A stretch of 64,000 nt of DNA from Bolinopsis microptera (GCF_026151205.1 NC_087083.1:2802536-2866535); one strand, 5' to 3'; shown: positions 36,476 to 49,038, numbered from the stretch's first letter. The notes: generated by a model not told the origin, from the letters alone. Numbers and translations are program-made.

Positions 36476-36783
36476 ACCTATTTAAACATCCAGTTCTCTG
36501 TCCTCAAGAAACAATTTCTCGGTTGGTTGACGAAGGTTTTTAATTAATCTGAAGAACAGAAATATGTTCATATTTTCATCGCATATTGTCCAGGAGGTTA
36601 TCATTACATGCTCATTGCTCCTGTAGCCTTCTCTTTTCAGTTTTGTGTAGTGTGTGTAGCTTACGTTGCAATTATCGAGCTCTCTTATCTTTTGTAACTT
36701 AGCGATAAGTTCAGTTTGCTGCTACCGCGTAGTTGGCCTTTGCGTGTGTAATTGTACATTACTATACAATGTACAAGTACACC

Positions 36784-37692
36784 ATGGAGGATGATCTGAA
36801 TTTGACCCGATCTCAGAAGAAACTCAAGGATTTCAACTATGAAGAAAAGGAAGATGTAGAGGGCTGTGCTGATAGATGGTTCACTTCGATGGCAAGCGGA
36901 CTGAAATTAGAAAACTTCGAAATTCGTGGAAATATGGACCAAGAAATATTCATGTCTCCGTCTATCTATAAAAGGTATATGGCAGAATGGGTTATGCAAG
37001 CAGCAGACCTCGTACGACGGCAGAGTAGTCAGATGAGCGCTATGATGGAAATCGTTGAGTGCCTCAAGACGGAAGCACTAGCAGACAAGGAAAAGATGGT
37101 CAGGTTGCAGGACCAGTTGCTAGTGCAGAAGGACGAACAACTACAGTTGTTTAAGACGTCAGTTGAAGAGACAGTACAAACAACGGTGGAGACAGGGATA
37201 AAGAGCTACAGTGCAGCTGTAAAAAAGAACAGCACAAGTGGCGCGGTCTGCAACAGTAAAATTCTGAAGAATGTAATGAAGAGTGTGGCTGCAGAGGAGG
37301 ACAGGAGCAAGAATCTGATAGTGTTTGGACTGAAAGAAGAGGATGAAGAACAGCTTCCAGCTCTGGTAACCGCAGTATTGGAGGATATCGGGGAGAAACC
37401 TCATTTCGAAGCGACTAGAGTCGGCTGGAAGAGGCCAGGTACGGCTATCCGACCAGTCAAGATCACCGTCCCAAGCTCAACAGCAGTTCATCAGATTCTG
37501 ATGAAAACAGGGAGACTAAGGATGGCTGATGCACACAAAGATGTATGGATCTGTCCTGATAGATCCAGTGAAGAGCGTGCAGCAAGGAAGAACGTGGTAA
37601 CTGACCTGAAGAAGAAGAGGGCTGAACAGACTCATCTCGACCACTACATCCGTAACGGGAAGGTCTGTAGCCGGGTTAAGAAGACACCATGA
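36784..37692 (+). mobile_element. Intact LINE ORF1-like protein in an ORF1-only element
   Basis: The best start is MEDDLNLTRSQKKL (ATG 36784); an in-frame ATG lies further upstream at 36733. The 302-residue protein has a coiled coil (KMVRLQDQLLVQKDEQLQLF), RSKNLIVFGLKEEDEEQL, GEKPHFEATRVGWKRPG, RPVKITVPSS, VWICPDRSSEERAARKNV and a basic end with HYIRNGKVCSRVK. It is a trimer- or coiled-coil-plus-RRM RNA-binding ORF1 by analogy with CR1/L1-like LINEs. After the stop, about 340 bp of non-coding sequence ends in AAATCAAATCAAATCAATT near 38045, a pentamer 3' tail. There is no endonuclease or reverse transcriptase between the ORF and this tail. The frame is fully open, unlike the copy at 34818-35870. 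Confidence 0.8.
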
Positions 37693-38045
37693 TGACGTAA
37701 TTCATGTTTCTCGGACACCGATCAGTATAATATGTACTTGTAGGAGTATTTAAGAGTTTACGGACGTTATCTGTATTTGAGAGACAATTATATTATTTAC
37801 ATACATTATTATTTGATTGTTTCACACTTTTCACATTTCATAATTTTATTACTAGGTGGAGGTGATGTTATTGAGACTTTGGGCGGCCAAAAAACTCCTA
37901 TTTTGAAAGTTGTCCTTTGTACTTGTTTCACTGACCCACGCTTTTTAGCATTTATACATTTCGGCCCATTTTATATGTTTGTTCGAATTGCTGTACATTT
38001 GTATACTTGCTATTTTGTAAAAGTTTCAAATCAAATCAAATCAAT

Positions 38046-40139
38046 TAGTTTTCCCAAGGTTTGACACTAGTCTGTAGTTTTTCAAGACATCTGGAAAATG
38101 ATCTTCATCGATTGGGGATAACTGGTGTGATGTAAAAAAATAATTGTGGCTTATGATACCAGGGACATGTAGGTGTCAGCTAAACCCTCGATTTTATGTT
38201 TAAATACATTGTATTTATCATAAATATCATATCATATATATACAGTACACTGTGTAGCGTAGTGTTATCCTGTATTAAATAATTGTGGACACTGGCTGAT
38301 AATCAGTGAAGGCAGAATCGTGGATTATAACTGATAACTACTGGTGGTGTTTTGGCTATTAGAGGGGTGTTAGAGGGCTGGGCTATTACCGTCACAGCCG
38401 GCTACTAGCCTGGTGTTAGAGGGTTGTTAAGGTTTTTGGGAGCACAGATACTTAATAGTAAGTAATATATCTTGTCTGGATGTTTGAACTTTTCGATTTG
38501 TATCTCGAAAGTTATGTTTAACTTCCCCACGCAGTGTTTTAAATGTACGATATTGTAAGATGTATAATGTCATTATTTTATAGGGGAACATCTACAAAGC
38601 TGCCATATAGCCTGACTGACAATTTTCTCGACTGACTGACAATGTTTCTTCTTTTTCCCCATTTAGAATACAAAGATTAGTACATTTTAGCTTATGATTA
38701 ATATTATATTTTTACCTATAGTTTACTTAGATAGCTCCTCAAAGGATATTGTTCTTATCCACGTAGAAATCAAGTGCTCATTTTGATTGAGGTGGCAATT
38801 TGAAGTTGCAGCCCAAGATTTTATTGATTTTAATGTGGTCTATTCTTGATAAAAATATATTGCGCTACTCTTCGTTTAAACTACTTTAGCTTTAAACTGT
38901 TTAGGAGATGATTTGAAGCGGTGCTACAATCTACAGTGGTCGGTGGACAAGTGCGATGAACACCAGAGCCAGATGCTCTAGTTCATGTACTATGACTGTG
39001 ACTGATTAATGTACCAGGTACCTCTGCAACAAACTGACAGTCTTACCTGTAACAGTGTAACCTGGTTAGTAAAAATTAGTTATTCTTAATTGTGTACCTT
39101 CAAGCTTTCCTCCACAATTACAACCAACTTTGAAGCAATGATTTATTGTCAGTATTTTTTATTTTGGTTACCATAATTTAAGTCACAAATTTTGCAAATT
39201 TTTAGTCTACAACAATTTTAGTCACATTTTTCGACTTTTTGAGACCATTTTCCATTTCATTTATTTGATTATTTCATTATTCACCATTAAGAATGATTTC
39301 ACAAACGTCGTAAGCATTACTTTAAAGTACAGGTGATCTTCGATATTATGCAAGTTTGGTGGGATTTAATTCTAAAATCAAGGTCTTTTAACTCGATAAC
39401 ACGTTGCCATGGCCCCATAGCAACCACAATCAGTGCCCTAGCTACCGAGGCAAATTTGGGTGATTTACCTAATTAATCCTTGGTACTGTTTCACAATTTT
39501 GACTTCAATCATCGTCAATTTACTAGCTCACTGCTCATGCAGGTTTTTTCCAAAGTAAATTCCAAGGAAAACGTTATGGTTTGGTGTGCCATATTATAGG
39601 ACAAAGGAATAAATTGCCCATATTTCTTCGAGAAAAATATAACTCAAAATTAGCCATTAAACCTTAGAACTACCAATAACTTTTCACAAAATCAAGTTTA
39701 CACAAGTCATTTGTCTTAACTGCAGTTTACTTTTGTAGTAGCTGATCTAGTCGGCAATCCTAGTGAAAAAAGAGTTATTCAAAAGTACATCCTTGCAATA
39801 TTTTTGAACACCCTGTAATCTGTACGCTCTGAAATCTGATTTAATACTTCAACTCTGATATCATCCAGTGCCTAATGCGATATGTTAATATTTGATTGTA
39901 GGAGACTCTCACTTAGGAGACTTCCAAAAATGAAATATTATGCACCCACTCACAAGAGCGAAAAAAGGTACACATTACTGTAGTGTGCTAATGTTTATCA
40001 AATGTTTTTATGTGCACATGCAATATAATGTTTATTTTCAAAAACTTTAACATCGCTCAATCAAAGCCTTATCAGCACAACACGCACAATCACATATCAT
40101 ACTTACTTTTGTTACTTTGGTTGTGTTTATCTTCGTAGC
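38046..40139. other. Gene-poor stretch
   Basis: No exon recognised. 38380-38420 contains GGCTACTAG repeats related to those near 27500. The rest is AT-rich and shows no recognised structure. Confidence 0.45.
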
Positions 40140-40149
40140 AGGAAGGGTC

Positions 40150-41095
40150 CTCAGATTTCTAACCACTTCGATGGCGAGTAGTCTACCAGGGAATTAGACC
40201 AGCTGGAGCTATAACCGGAAGTCGGAGGGTTATCCGGTATCAAAGCAATAAACTTGGACAAACTAACTTTAAACGACTCAAACGTAGCTTCAGCTTTAAT
40301 ATTATCAGGCACTTTGTTCCACAGTTTTGGTCCTCTTACAGCAAATGAGCTGTCATAGAGTGTCTGGTTGCTCGAGGAACTCAACCTAGACAGGGAAGGG
40401 ATGATAGCTCGGGTACCATGTCTGGATGTTTTTGTGAACCTTATATTGCTGCAATTGGGGACAACATTGTGAAGGATCTTCCACATCATCAGAATAGTGT
40501 ACCGTTCCCTTCTACGCTGCAGTGACATTAGCTTTAGATGTGAAAGCCTCTCCCAGTAGTTCATATTTTCCAGACCGCATACGGCCAGGTAGCGTAGATG
40601 GTTAATCATCGGATTTGTAATCGTGAGATTGCGAGTTCGAAACCCACTGCCTGCCTAGTCGTGGGGTGAGTGTCGTCGACATTCAGCTAAAGATCCTGAG
40701 TGGTCTATGCAGCCCCCCGGTCTACTCAGCCGAATATTCGAGAAATCGTGTGTGAGGGTTAAATGAGAAGCTGTCCATTGCAGCGAAGTCTCGGGCGAAG
40801 AAAGTATGGTACACACTACATTAACCGTCACTGGCCTAATTAAATCCTTCGGCTTCCTGTAATTGGCTAGTTACACTTGTGTAACAATGTGGCTGTTGGA
40901 ATACTCCGAAGTAAAATAAGTGTGAGATTAAAAAAAATATACGATCGGTGAATGTTCGCTGGACCCCCTCCAAAAGCTGGATCTCAGTCACCTTAACAGG
41001 GTCCCACAGCGGACAACAGTACTCTAGTAGGCTTCTGACCAAAGACTTATATATAGGGTAGTCATTACGGTCCTATCACGAGTTTTGAAGACACT
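40150..41095 (-). pseudogene. 5'-truncated CR1/L2-like LINE ORF2 C-terminus, split by a SINE
   Basis: Minus-strand reading: KTRDRTVMTTLY, frameshift, KSLVRSLLEYCCPLWDPVKV, IQLLEGVQRTFTDR, SINE insertion (40584-40938), CGLENMNYWERLSHLKLMSL, QRRRERYTILMMWKIL, VRGPKLWNKVPDNI and IPDNPPTSGYSSSWSNSLVD, then stop at 40151. This is the thumb/C-terminal region of LINE reverse transcriptases. The same family is present at 29530-30250. Confidence 0.9.
40584..40938 (+). mobile_element. tRNA-derived SINE inserted into a LINE
   Basis: The first 70 bp have a tRNA-like head with an A box (GTAGCGTAGATGG) and a B box (GAGTTCGAAACCC), followed by about 280 bp of unrelated body ending in GTGTGAGATTAAAAAAAATA. 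The insertion interrupts the LINE ORF2 relic, and ATACG occurs on both sides (40579-40583, 40939-40943) as a short target duplication. The anticodon arm (TTTGTAA loop) is degenerate, so it is not a functional tRNA gene. Confidence 0.85.
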
Positions 41096-41690
41096 AAACA
41101 CTCATGACAGTGTGCTTCTAGCTTTCTTGACCATCAACTTGATCTCTGCGCATCATGATAACAACCACTCGCAAGGATTGTCACTGCTCACTTCAGACAC
41201 ACACCCACTTCACAGTACCACGTACAGCCTGCACAGAGCTCAGCAATCAATTCTAAACGGCTAGCTGATTTTGATAAAATAACATCGTGATCCGGCGTGA
41301 TCAATTATTTTAATTGAATTACAACGGCTGCACCCCTGACTTCTTAACTAAAGATAAGAGACGCATATATTAGGACATTTGTAATCTGATTAAATTTAAA
41401 GTTTTGGTGTGTGAATTAACGCTTGATGTTAGAATTAGTGTGGAAATAAAAGAGATATTTATTTTATTATTTATGAATTATATCATATATCTTAATTAGG
41501 TGACAGTATTATTATTTTAACTACAGATTATATTATTTCAGTTAGTATCGACATAAATTTTACGATTGCAGTTTATTTTTATATCATTAATCATATTGTA
41601 TTCAATAAACCGGTTCCAAAGCCCTTAGGGGGGCCCTCGGGTCTTTAAAACATAATTTGTGGGGTCACGTGGTACCGACATGCTTCAGAG
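41096..41690. other. No gene recognised
   Basis: AT-rich DNA between the LINE relic and the inverted-repeat element that starts at 41697. Confidence 0.4.
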
Positions 41691-41696
41691 GATAGA

Positions 41697-43919
41697 TGGA
41701 CGTGTTCAAACCTGGTTGGTGGTTTTGTTTCATTTTTCCCACTCATTACTTCTGGGCCCCCAGATTGAAATCTGTAACATTTTAAGAAAAACTGAAACTA
41801 CTGACAAAAACTAGACCCTTTGACTGAGGGCACCCTTGAATCAGAATTTTTGTAACATATTCAGGTCCTGAGATATAGCAGTTTAGTTGGGGGCCCTGGA
41901 TATTGAATTTTGTAACACATTTCTATGTTACACTTTTTCAATGGGTTTTTAGAGAAGCTTCTTGATAGTTTTTCAAGTTCAGACCAGTTTTTTTAGGTCA
42001 CAAAGGGTTCCATCAACCATATTCTTGACCAAATTTTGTACTTGGGCCCAAAACATTGAATTCTGTAACATATTCATGTTTTCACTGCCAAGGTCATATC
42101 TGGAATATTCAATGTATTTTTGTATTGGTAACATGGTTTTTAGATTCTCATACAAAATTCTGAAGCAATCCTTATTCATATAATTTGATAAAATGGCTGC
42201 GGAACTTGAATTATGTAACATTAGAAAGTAAGTGTATAGAGTATGTACCCTAGTGTGAGGGGTTTTAGGTAAGCTATATTATAGTTTTTGAAGTTCAGAC
42301 CAGTTTTTCCAGGTCACAAAGGATTCCATCAACCATATTCTTGACCAAATTTTGTACTTGGGCCCAAAACATTGAATTTTGTAACATATTTATGTTTTGA
42401 CTACAAAGCTCATATCTGGAATGTTCAATATATTCTTGTACTGGTAACATGGTTTTTAGATTCTCATACAGAATTGTAAAGCAATCCTTATTCGTATAAT
42501 TTGATAAAATGGCTGCGGAACTTGAATAATGTAACATTAGAAAGTAAATGTATAGAGTATAGTATATAGTATGTATCCTAGTGTGAGGGGTGTTAGGCAA
42601 GCTATATTATATTTTTTGAAGTTCAGACCAGTTTGCCTAGGTCATAAGGGTTCCATCAACCATATTATTGACCATATTTTGTACTTGGGCCCAAAACATT
42701 GAATTTTGTAACATATTTATGTTTTGACTACAAAGCTCATATCTGGAATGTTCAATATATTCTTGTACTGGTAACATGGTTTTTAGATTCTCATACAGAA
42801 TTGTAAAGCAATCCTTATTCGTATAATTTGATAAAATGGCTGCGGAACTTGAATAATGTAACATTAGAAAGTAAATGTATAGAGTATAGTATATAGTATG
42901 TATCCTAGTGTGAGGGGTGTTAGGCAAGCTATATTATATTTTTTGAAGTTCAGACCAGTTTGCCTAGGTCATAAGGGTTCCATCAACCATATTATTGACC
43001 ATATTTTGTACTTGGGCCCAAAACATTGAATTTTGTAAGTCCATAGATGGACATGGAACTCTGCCATTTCAGTGGATAAACTCGTGACCTGGCATTTTAT
43101 TGTTACAAATTTCAATATATAGGGCCCAATTTCTATTTTCTATAAAATTTGATATATAAATTAAAAGTTTTTAAATATCCAACCTTTAATCTAATTAGCT
43201 ATATTCATTTGATTAAATTTACCGCGTTCTGTCGCGGATTGTCAATTTAAATTACATTACATTTAAATTGTTACAAAATTCAATAATTTGGTCCCAATTA
43301 TCATTTTTTTAATTTGTTAAGTTGTTTCATGTCTTTATTTTAATGCATCAACCAACTTAAAACCAATACTAGATCAAACAACACTGTATAACATACTCTT
43401 TTGTAACCATGTTACGTTATTCAAAGAAATGGGCCTTTTATTGATTATGAACCATATACCAAGATTGTAGTAATGCCTTTATACAAGAATTGCTGCACTA
43501 ATAACCTGGTTTGAGGGTTAAATACATTTTATGTTACAAACTATAAAGATAGATTCATGAAAACAAGATGTTACAAAATGTCCATTTTGGGCCTTTTTAT
43601 GTAATCAAAAGTGGGCCTTTTTTCATTCCACAGCTAAGCAAATACCTAAAGTACATTTTTGTGAAGCAAGAATCTTTAAAATTTAATAATTGGCTGAGCC
43701 ATTGAAAAGTGTAACCAAATGTTACATTTTTCAACATAACTGGGCCATTTTACAATATTATTCATAGCCGATGACCTGAGACTATTTGTTATCACAATTA
43801 TAGTCATCTCTGAAAGTTTCAAGACCATCGAGTAATTATTAATGGAGTTATTGTAAAAATGAGAAAATCGCCCATTTTGGCAGTGAAACAAAACCACCAA
43901 CCAGGTTTGAACATGTCCA
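41697..43919. mobile_element. 2.2-kb inverted-repeat DNA element with 6-bp target duplication and internal tandem repeat
   Basis: The ends, TGGACRTGTTCAAACCTGGT plus 16 further bases, are inverted copies with a single mismatch in 36. GATAGA flanks both ends (41691-41696, 43920-43925). From 41978 to 43037 an internal unit of about 316-328 bp is tandemly repeated 3.3 times. The motif TGTTACA or its complement, often in TTGTAACATATTTATG or TGTTACAAAATTCAAT, recurs throughout, as subterminal transposase sites do in DNA transposons. Open frames inside repeat units are short and have no recognised domain. It appears non-autonomous. Confidence 0.8.
41978..43037. repeat. Tandem repeat, unit 316-328 bp, 3.3 copies
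   Basis: Successive units start with TTCAGACCAGTTT at 41978, 42294, 42622 and 42949 (last copy truncated). The second and third units are closest to each other, so the latest duplication was between them. Confidence 0.9.
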
Positions 43920-43931
43920 GATAGAGACTCA

Positions 43932-43994
43932 GAATTTTAACCACAAGTCTAAATTCTTTTCATAAATCTAGACTTGTGGTTACAATTCTGAGGG
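43932..43994. repeat. Short hairpin (inverted repeat)
   Basis: AACCACAAGTCTAAATT and CTAGACTTGTGGTT are inverted copies around a loop of about 13 bases, flanked by AGAATT and ATTCT. Confidence 0.75.
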
Positions 43995-45860
43995 TTTCGT
44001 ACTATTATAATTCACAGAATTATCCTGCTGTTCAAATATTGACAGAAAGGAAAGGTGTTTAGGAGTCGAATTGCTACAACTTCAGAATTCAGATTGCATA
44101 ACAATTGTATAACTTCAGATTGGAGGACGGTCTAGGGAAGGATATAAGAATTAAGCTTACTTCACAGCTATACTCTACAAAAGTACCTTCAGCGAAATAA
44201 GACGTCAACATCCATCTTGTTTATATCAATGATTGTGGAAATTGCTTTTGTATTCTTTGTAATTTAATTCTTTAACGTTGTATTCTCTTAATACATTACG
44301 TTTGCTAGAATTCTTGTGTGTAAGCTTTAGAACTCTAGATGTCATACAGAGATTTACGGCCAAGTGTCAACCCGGGGTTTGAAGCACGTTATACTAGTTT
44401 CAACTTTTATCAAACTGATCCACCGATTTCAGCTATGACATTTTTATTTTTGATCAAACAAATGGTTTGTATTGTATGCCGATAAAAATGCTGCCAATGA
44501 ACACTAGGCAAGGGTATAACTTGTATAATGCGTACATCCGTATATTTTTAATACCACTAACTGATCGCATATTTTTAATACCACTAACTGATCGATAAAT
44601 TGGCTATCCGCTGTATTTCGAATAATCAGTGAAGAAATTCAAATTAAAATATTATGCTATATTAATTATTATTACAGAGATAATTTTGAACACGTGCGTT
44701 AAAATTAAAATTTGATTTGAATCGTAAAATCTGTTTTGCTAGAGCAGGGGAATTAGATGATTAATATTTTTGAGATAAATTGAGATACATTGGGGTCTTT
44801 AATTGATACTTGTTTCGAAACGTTTTGAATTCAATTTCGTGCTTCGTTTACATGCTGGTCGAATAAAACTAAAGAGTGTTCTAGACAGAACAATGAGATT
44901 ACAAATCATTAGACAGGTTAACAGTTACGAATGTGATAATGGCCCGATAATTTGGGATTGAGATTTTGTTTGTAAGCATCTAACTTTTTATACACAAATC
45001 TTGGTTGATATATTATAAGTTATAACCTGATCAATGGAATTATAGACCAAAATCACGTGTATCATTTCTACACTTATTCATCTGTGTTTTGAAATAAACG
45101 GGAATCAATACATATACAATGTACCTAAAGATTTTGTTCTCCGCACACTGCGCTCCAAGTTTGAAATATACCTTTATTTAAATAAGCCGTCCAGGTATAA
45201 TAGGGGCGAACAAAATCAGACCGCATACGAGCAGGGTATGGCAGCCTCATGACTATTATTTTCAAATTGTCCAATATGCCGACAATTCTTTATGCTATCG
45301 GCGTGTTTTTGGTCCCAAGGTGGAGGTCATATGATGCTGAGCTTGGATAACTAATTTGGTGTAATGAGCAAACACTTCTAGTGGTCGCATGCAGAGGGTG
45401 TGGATCTCGTTAACGGGCCTCATTAACAGCTTATCACGCAGGTGGATACGGTTTCTGATTAAGAGCAGAAGCATTAAATTAAACACACAAATCAAATTAT
45501 ATGACAGAATTAAGTCATTGGTCTATATTTTGAGACAAGTTAGTCAGGCAGTGGTTCACACTATGGTGATACCTAGTGAGATTTGTGGTGTCTCACCATT
45601 ACTTATGGTTGAGTGTGTCCCACAACTAAGCACATTGCCTAGAAGTCCTACATTATATATTATATGTATCTGGACATAAGTGGCATGTTGCTCTAGAAAC
45701 CAAACCAAAATATTTTGTGATACATATATCTGGCTTAGCTTGAGCTGGGAACGCGCAGTGGGGCGCGCATGTAATTGAACAAGTAAATTAACTTACTGTA
45801 ACACGCGGAGACATTTTCGTGCAATTTCAAACGAACTCATTTCGTTTTTGAGTGAAGTTT
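43995..45860. other. Gene-poor stretch
   Basis: No exon, RNA gene or repeat boundary recognised, apart from a 26-bp direct repeat (ATTTTTAATACCACTAACTG) at 44545-44595. Short open frames near 45300-45680 lack any known motif. Confidence 0.4.
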
Positions 45861-45865
45861 TTTAA

Positions 45866-46610
45866 AAACGATGGCGGATATGAGCCATGACATTCCGATT
45901 CAATATTAAAATGGAAAATGATTTGACGTCGGTTTTTTTTTTCAAATCGATTCGAAAAATATTGAATCGGAAAAAAAACGATGGCGGATATGAGCCATGA
46001 CATTCCGATTCAATATTAAAATGGAAAATGATTTGACGTCGGTTTTTTTTTTCAAATCGATTCGAAAAATATTGAATCGGAAAAAAACGATGGCGGATAT
46101 GAGCCATGACATTCCGATTCAAAATTAAAATGGAAAATGATTTGACGTCGGTTTTTTTTTCAAATCGATTCGAAAAATATTGAATCGGAAAAAAAACGAT
46201 GGCGGATATGAGCCATGACATTCCGATTCAATATTAAAATGGAAAATGATTTGACGTCGGTTTTTTTTTCAAATCGATTCGAAAAATATTGAATCGGAAA
46301 AAAACGATGGCGGATATGAGCCATGACATTCCGATTCAATATTAAAATGGAAAATGATTTGACGTCGGTTTTTTTTCAAATCGATTCGAAAAATATTGAA
46401 TCGGAAAAAAAACGATGGCGGATATGAGCCATGACATTCCGATTCAATATTAAAATGGAAAATGATTTGACGTCGGTTTTTTTTCAATCGATTCGAAAAA
46501 TATTGAATCGAAAAAAAAAACGATGGCGGATATGAGCCATGGCTTATATCCGCCATCGTTTTTTTTTCAATTCAATATTTTTAGAATCGATTTAAAAACG
46601 ATGGCGGGCA
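45866..46610. repeat. 107-bp tandem array, about 6.5 copies, capped by an inverted partial copy
   Basis: Each unit runs CGATGGCGGATATGAGCCAT, CCGATTCAATATTAAAATGG, ATTTGACGTCGG, a T-run, then CGATTCGAAAAATATTGAAT. CCGATTCAATATT and AATATTGAATCGG are complementary within a unit, so every unit can form a stem. At about 46543 the orientation flips (GGCTTATATCCGCCATCG), ending in a degenerate unit. Length differences between units are nearly all in the T and A runs. Open frames on the minus strand simply follow the unit. Confidence 0.9.
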
Positions 46611-48486
46611 TGAGCCACCATACTCGCCAGCACTGTTATACGAAATTCGGTAAAAAACCCAAAATCGCCATATTCAGGAGCCTTAATATTAATAACCATG
46701 TTAAAATCGAGTTAGAGATCTGAAATTTTTCAGAGCGTCTAGACGTTGACCAAATCGACTGCAAAAAAAGTTTCAGGTCTCAGGATCATCGGGAAATGGG
46801 TTTTCTAGAACCCCTGTTTTACGATAGATTGTCGTGATACATACATACATACATATAATCAGGGATAGACGCTTTGCCAGTCAAATGTAGCCTGTTTTTA
46901 ATTGTCCATAGATTCAAAAGTATAAAAGATACAGCAATTTCCGACCACAGGTCTTGAAAATAATTGTTTACAATTTAGTTTACATTGTATAAACAAATTA
47001 TTTGACGTCATGAACACCCCTTGATGACGTCATCAAGTTAACCGTTTTTAAAACTTGATTTTTGACAAAGTAATAACTTTTAAAAATGATTTTACACCAT
47101 TAAAAAGTAATTGAATTCAAAATCTGAGGAATTTTTTAGGCAATTGTTCAAGCATTCTGAAAATCTACCGGAAAGTTTTTCTAGCTTGCTCCTTCATAAA
47201 GATATTCGTGATTGAAGTTTGTGCTTTTTTGCAGAATTATTTTATAAAAACGTCAATTTTGCGATTTAGTATTCTTTGGTGTTGGGCCATGCCTTGGGTT
47301 GTGGAGCTCAGTTCTGCTTCCTATAGGTATAAATTGTGCATTAGGCTAGTTTTAAAGTTGAAAATCGAAAAGTTGCACACGTGGGGACACGCCCAAACTG
47401 ATAGAAAATTGCTAAAATCACTGAAAATTGCTGTTTTCGTCATTTTCTGTCAACTTTAGAGTGCCGTTGTGATTACAGTTCTTCTTGAAATACTTTGAAA
47501 CTTTGCATGCTTATCAAGCTATATATAAAACAATTACACGCAAAAATTTACGGCGATTCAATATTGGATGCGCGGCACGCAACGTCCGCTCAAAGTTTGC
47601 ACGTGCGAAAAGTGAGAATTTTGCTCATTCGTGATTTCCAACAAATTCTGCTTTTTAATGTCATTATATATGAATTTAATGCCAACTTGAATGAGTATAA
47701 AGTGGCATATTCAGTCAGTGATCGACCGATATGCTTACCTAAACACAAGGAAATGTTTTTAAAGGAAAAATTTCTAAATCGTGGAAACTTCCTCCTTATT
47801 CATATTAATGAAGATATCAGTTTATATTTCGACGTTATAAAGTACCCTGACATTATAATCAAAAAGAGATGATATTTTACCAAAACCCATAATCATGGGT
47901 AGAGTGGACCGCTGCCAGTGTCTCTCTTTCTCAAACAAAAGGAAATGATATTAATTTGATTGACCGTTCTCAAATGCAAAATGATACCGAGAATGAAATC
48001 GGTCCCTCGCTTTTCCCATTCATTTACAATTGTAATAGATTAAGAAGAACTACCCAAAGGCATCTGGGGTGGCAAAGAAACGTTATATAAATCTTTATTC
48101 CACTGGGAAGTTTTTAAAATAGGATAATGTTTTTGATAAAATTGTTTTTAAATATTGTATTTGATAAATAATTAATGTTGGTGGGGAAATATTTATTATA
48201 TATTTTTTCACACAGTGCAATGATATTTTGTAGACATGTGTGATGATGTGATGTCATACATTTTACTTACTTACTTACTTACTTACTTAAATTTGTTACT
48301 AAGTAAATTACTGAATTTGCTGGCAATGTTTTTTGATTCATTTATTAATTAATTAATTGTTACAATTTAGTATTTGAATTGATTCATGGCTTTTAGGGAG
48401 GTATCGAATATAAATCCATGCCATTGTCCTTTATTATACTAATATTCACTCTTAAGACTTAATTACATTTTAGCATAACCACAATT
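46611..48486. other. Stretch with simple repeats, no gene recognised
   Basis: 46838-46855 is a CATA repeat and 48260-48290 an ACTT repeat. An open frame at 47495-47872 (125 codons) has no recognised motif, and its codon use looks like the surrounding DNA; I do not call it. Confidence 0.4.
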
Positions 48487-48504
48487 GTGACTGAATTAGA
48501 CAGA

Positions 48505-49038
48505 ATGAAACTCAATAGAAGTACCATGATCCTTGGTGAAATCATTTCTCTTGTTCCGTATTGTAAACATCATGTTGAAAAGTATCACATGTGGATGCAA
48601 GACAAAGATCTACAGCTTCTTACTGCTTCTGAACCCCTATCACTGACCGAAGAATACCAAATGCAATTATCATGGCAAACGGATGAAGACAAGTTAACTT
48701 TTGTTGCCATCAGTGGTAGCTCAATTCCCCAGACTGTGGAAGAAGAAGTTTCCAGGATGATTGGTGACATCAATTTGTTTTTATATTCTCGCCAGACATT
48801 GCTGAAATCAATATGATGGTGGCTGAAAATAAATTTAGAAGAGGTGGGTATGGTACGGAAATACTTAACTTGATGATGAGCTATGCTGTAGATCAACTGA
48901 ACATTACTAAATTTTCCTGCAAAAATAACTAATTCTAATCGACCAAGCATGAATTTTTTCCAAAAGAACACATTTAGCTTGGAATCTGTTTGCGAAGTTT
49001 TTCAAGAAACTAATTTCGAACTCCTGCCACTGAGGTAA
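48505..49038 (+). pseudogene. NAT9: NAT9-like N-acetyltransferase, intronless, two compensating frameshifts
   Basis: Starts MKLNRSTMILGEIISLVPYC and continues HVEKYHMWMQDKDLQLLTAS, EPLSLTEEYQMQLSWQTDED, MIGDINLFL. The frame shifts near 48795 and continues PDIAEINMMVAENKFRRGGY, GTEILNLMMSYAVDQLNITK. It shifts back at an A-run near 48928 and ends NRPSMNFFQKNTFSLESVCE, VFQETNFELLPLR. This is the GNAT fold of NAT9-type acetyltransferases (acetyl-CoA loop R-x-G-G/K-G-Y-G-T-E) over its whole length. One base is missing at the first site and one A is extra at the second. With no introns, it is either a retrocopy decaying by indels or a single-exon gene with two sequence errors. Confidence 0.75.

Noticed and set aside
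40584-40660. Functional tRNA gene
   Set aside because: The A and B boxes are present, but the acceptor and anticodon stems do not pair properly and the sequence continues as a SINE body.
45862-46556. Two minus-strand frames of about 100 codons with repeated sequence
   Set aside because: They only reflect the 107-bp tandem unit.
47495-47872. 125-codon plus-strand frame
   Set aside because: No domain, no flanking splice signals of quality, and composition like the surrounding AT-rich DNA.
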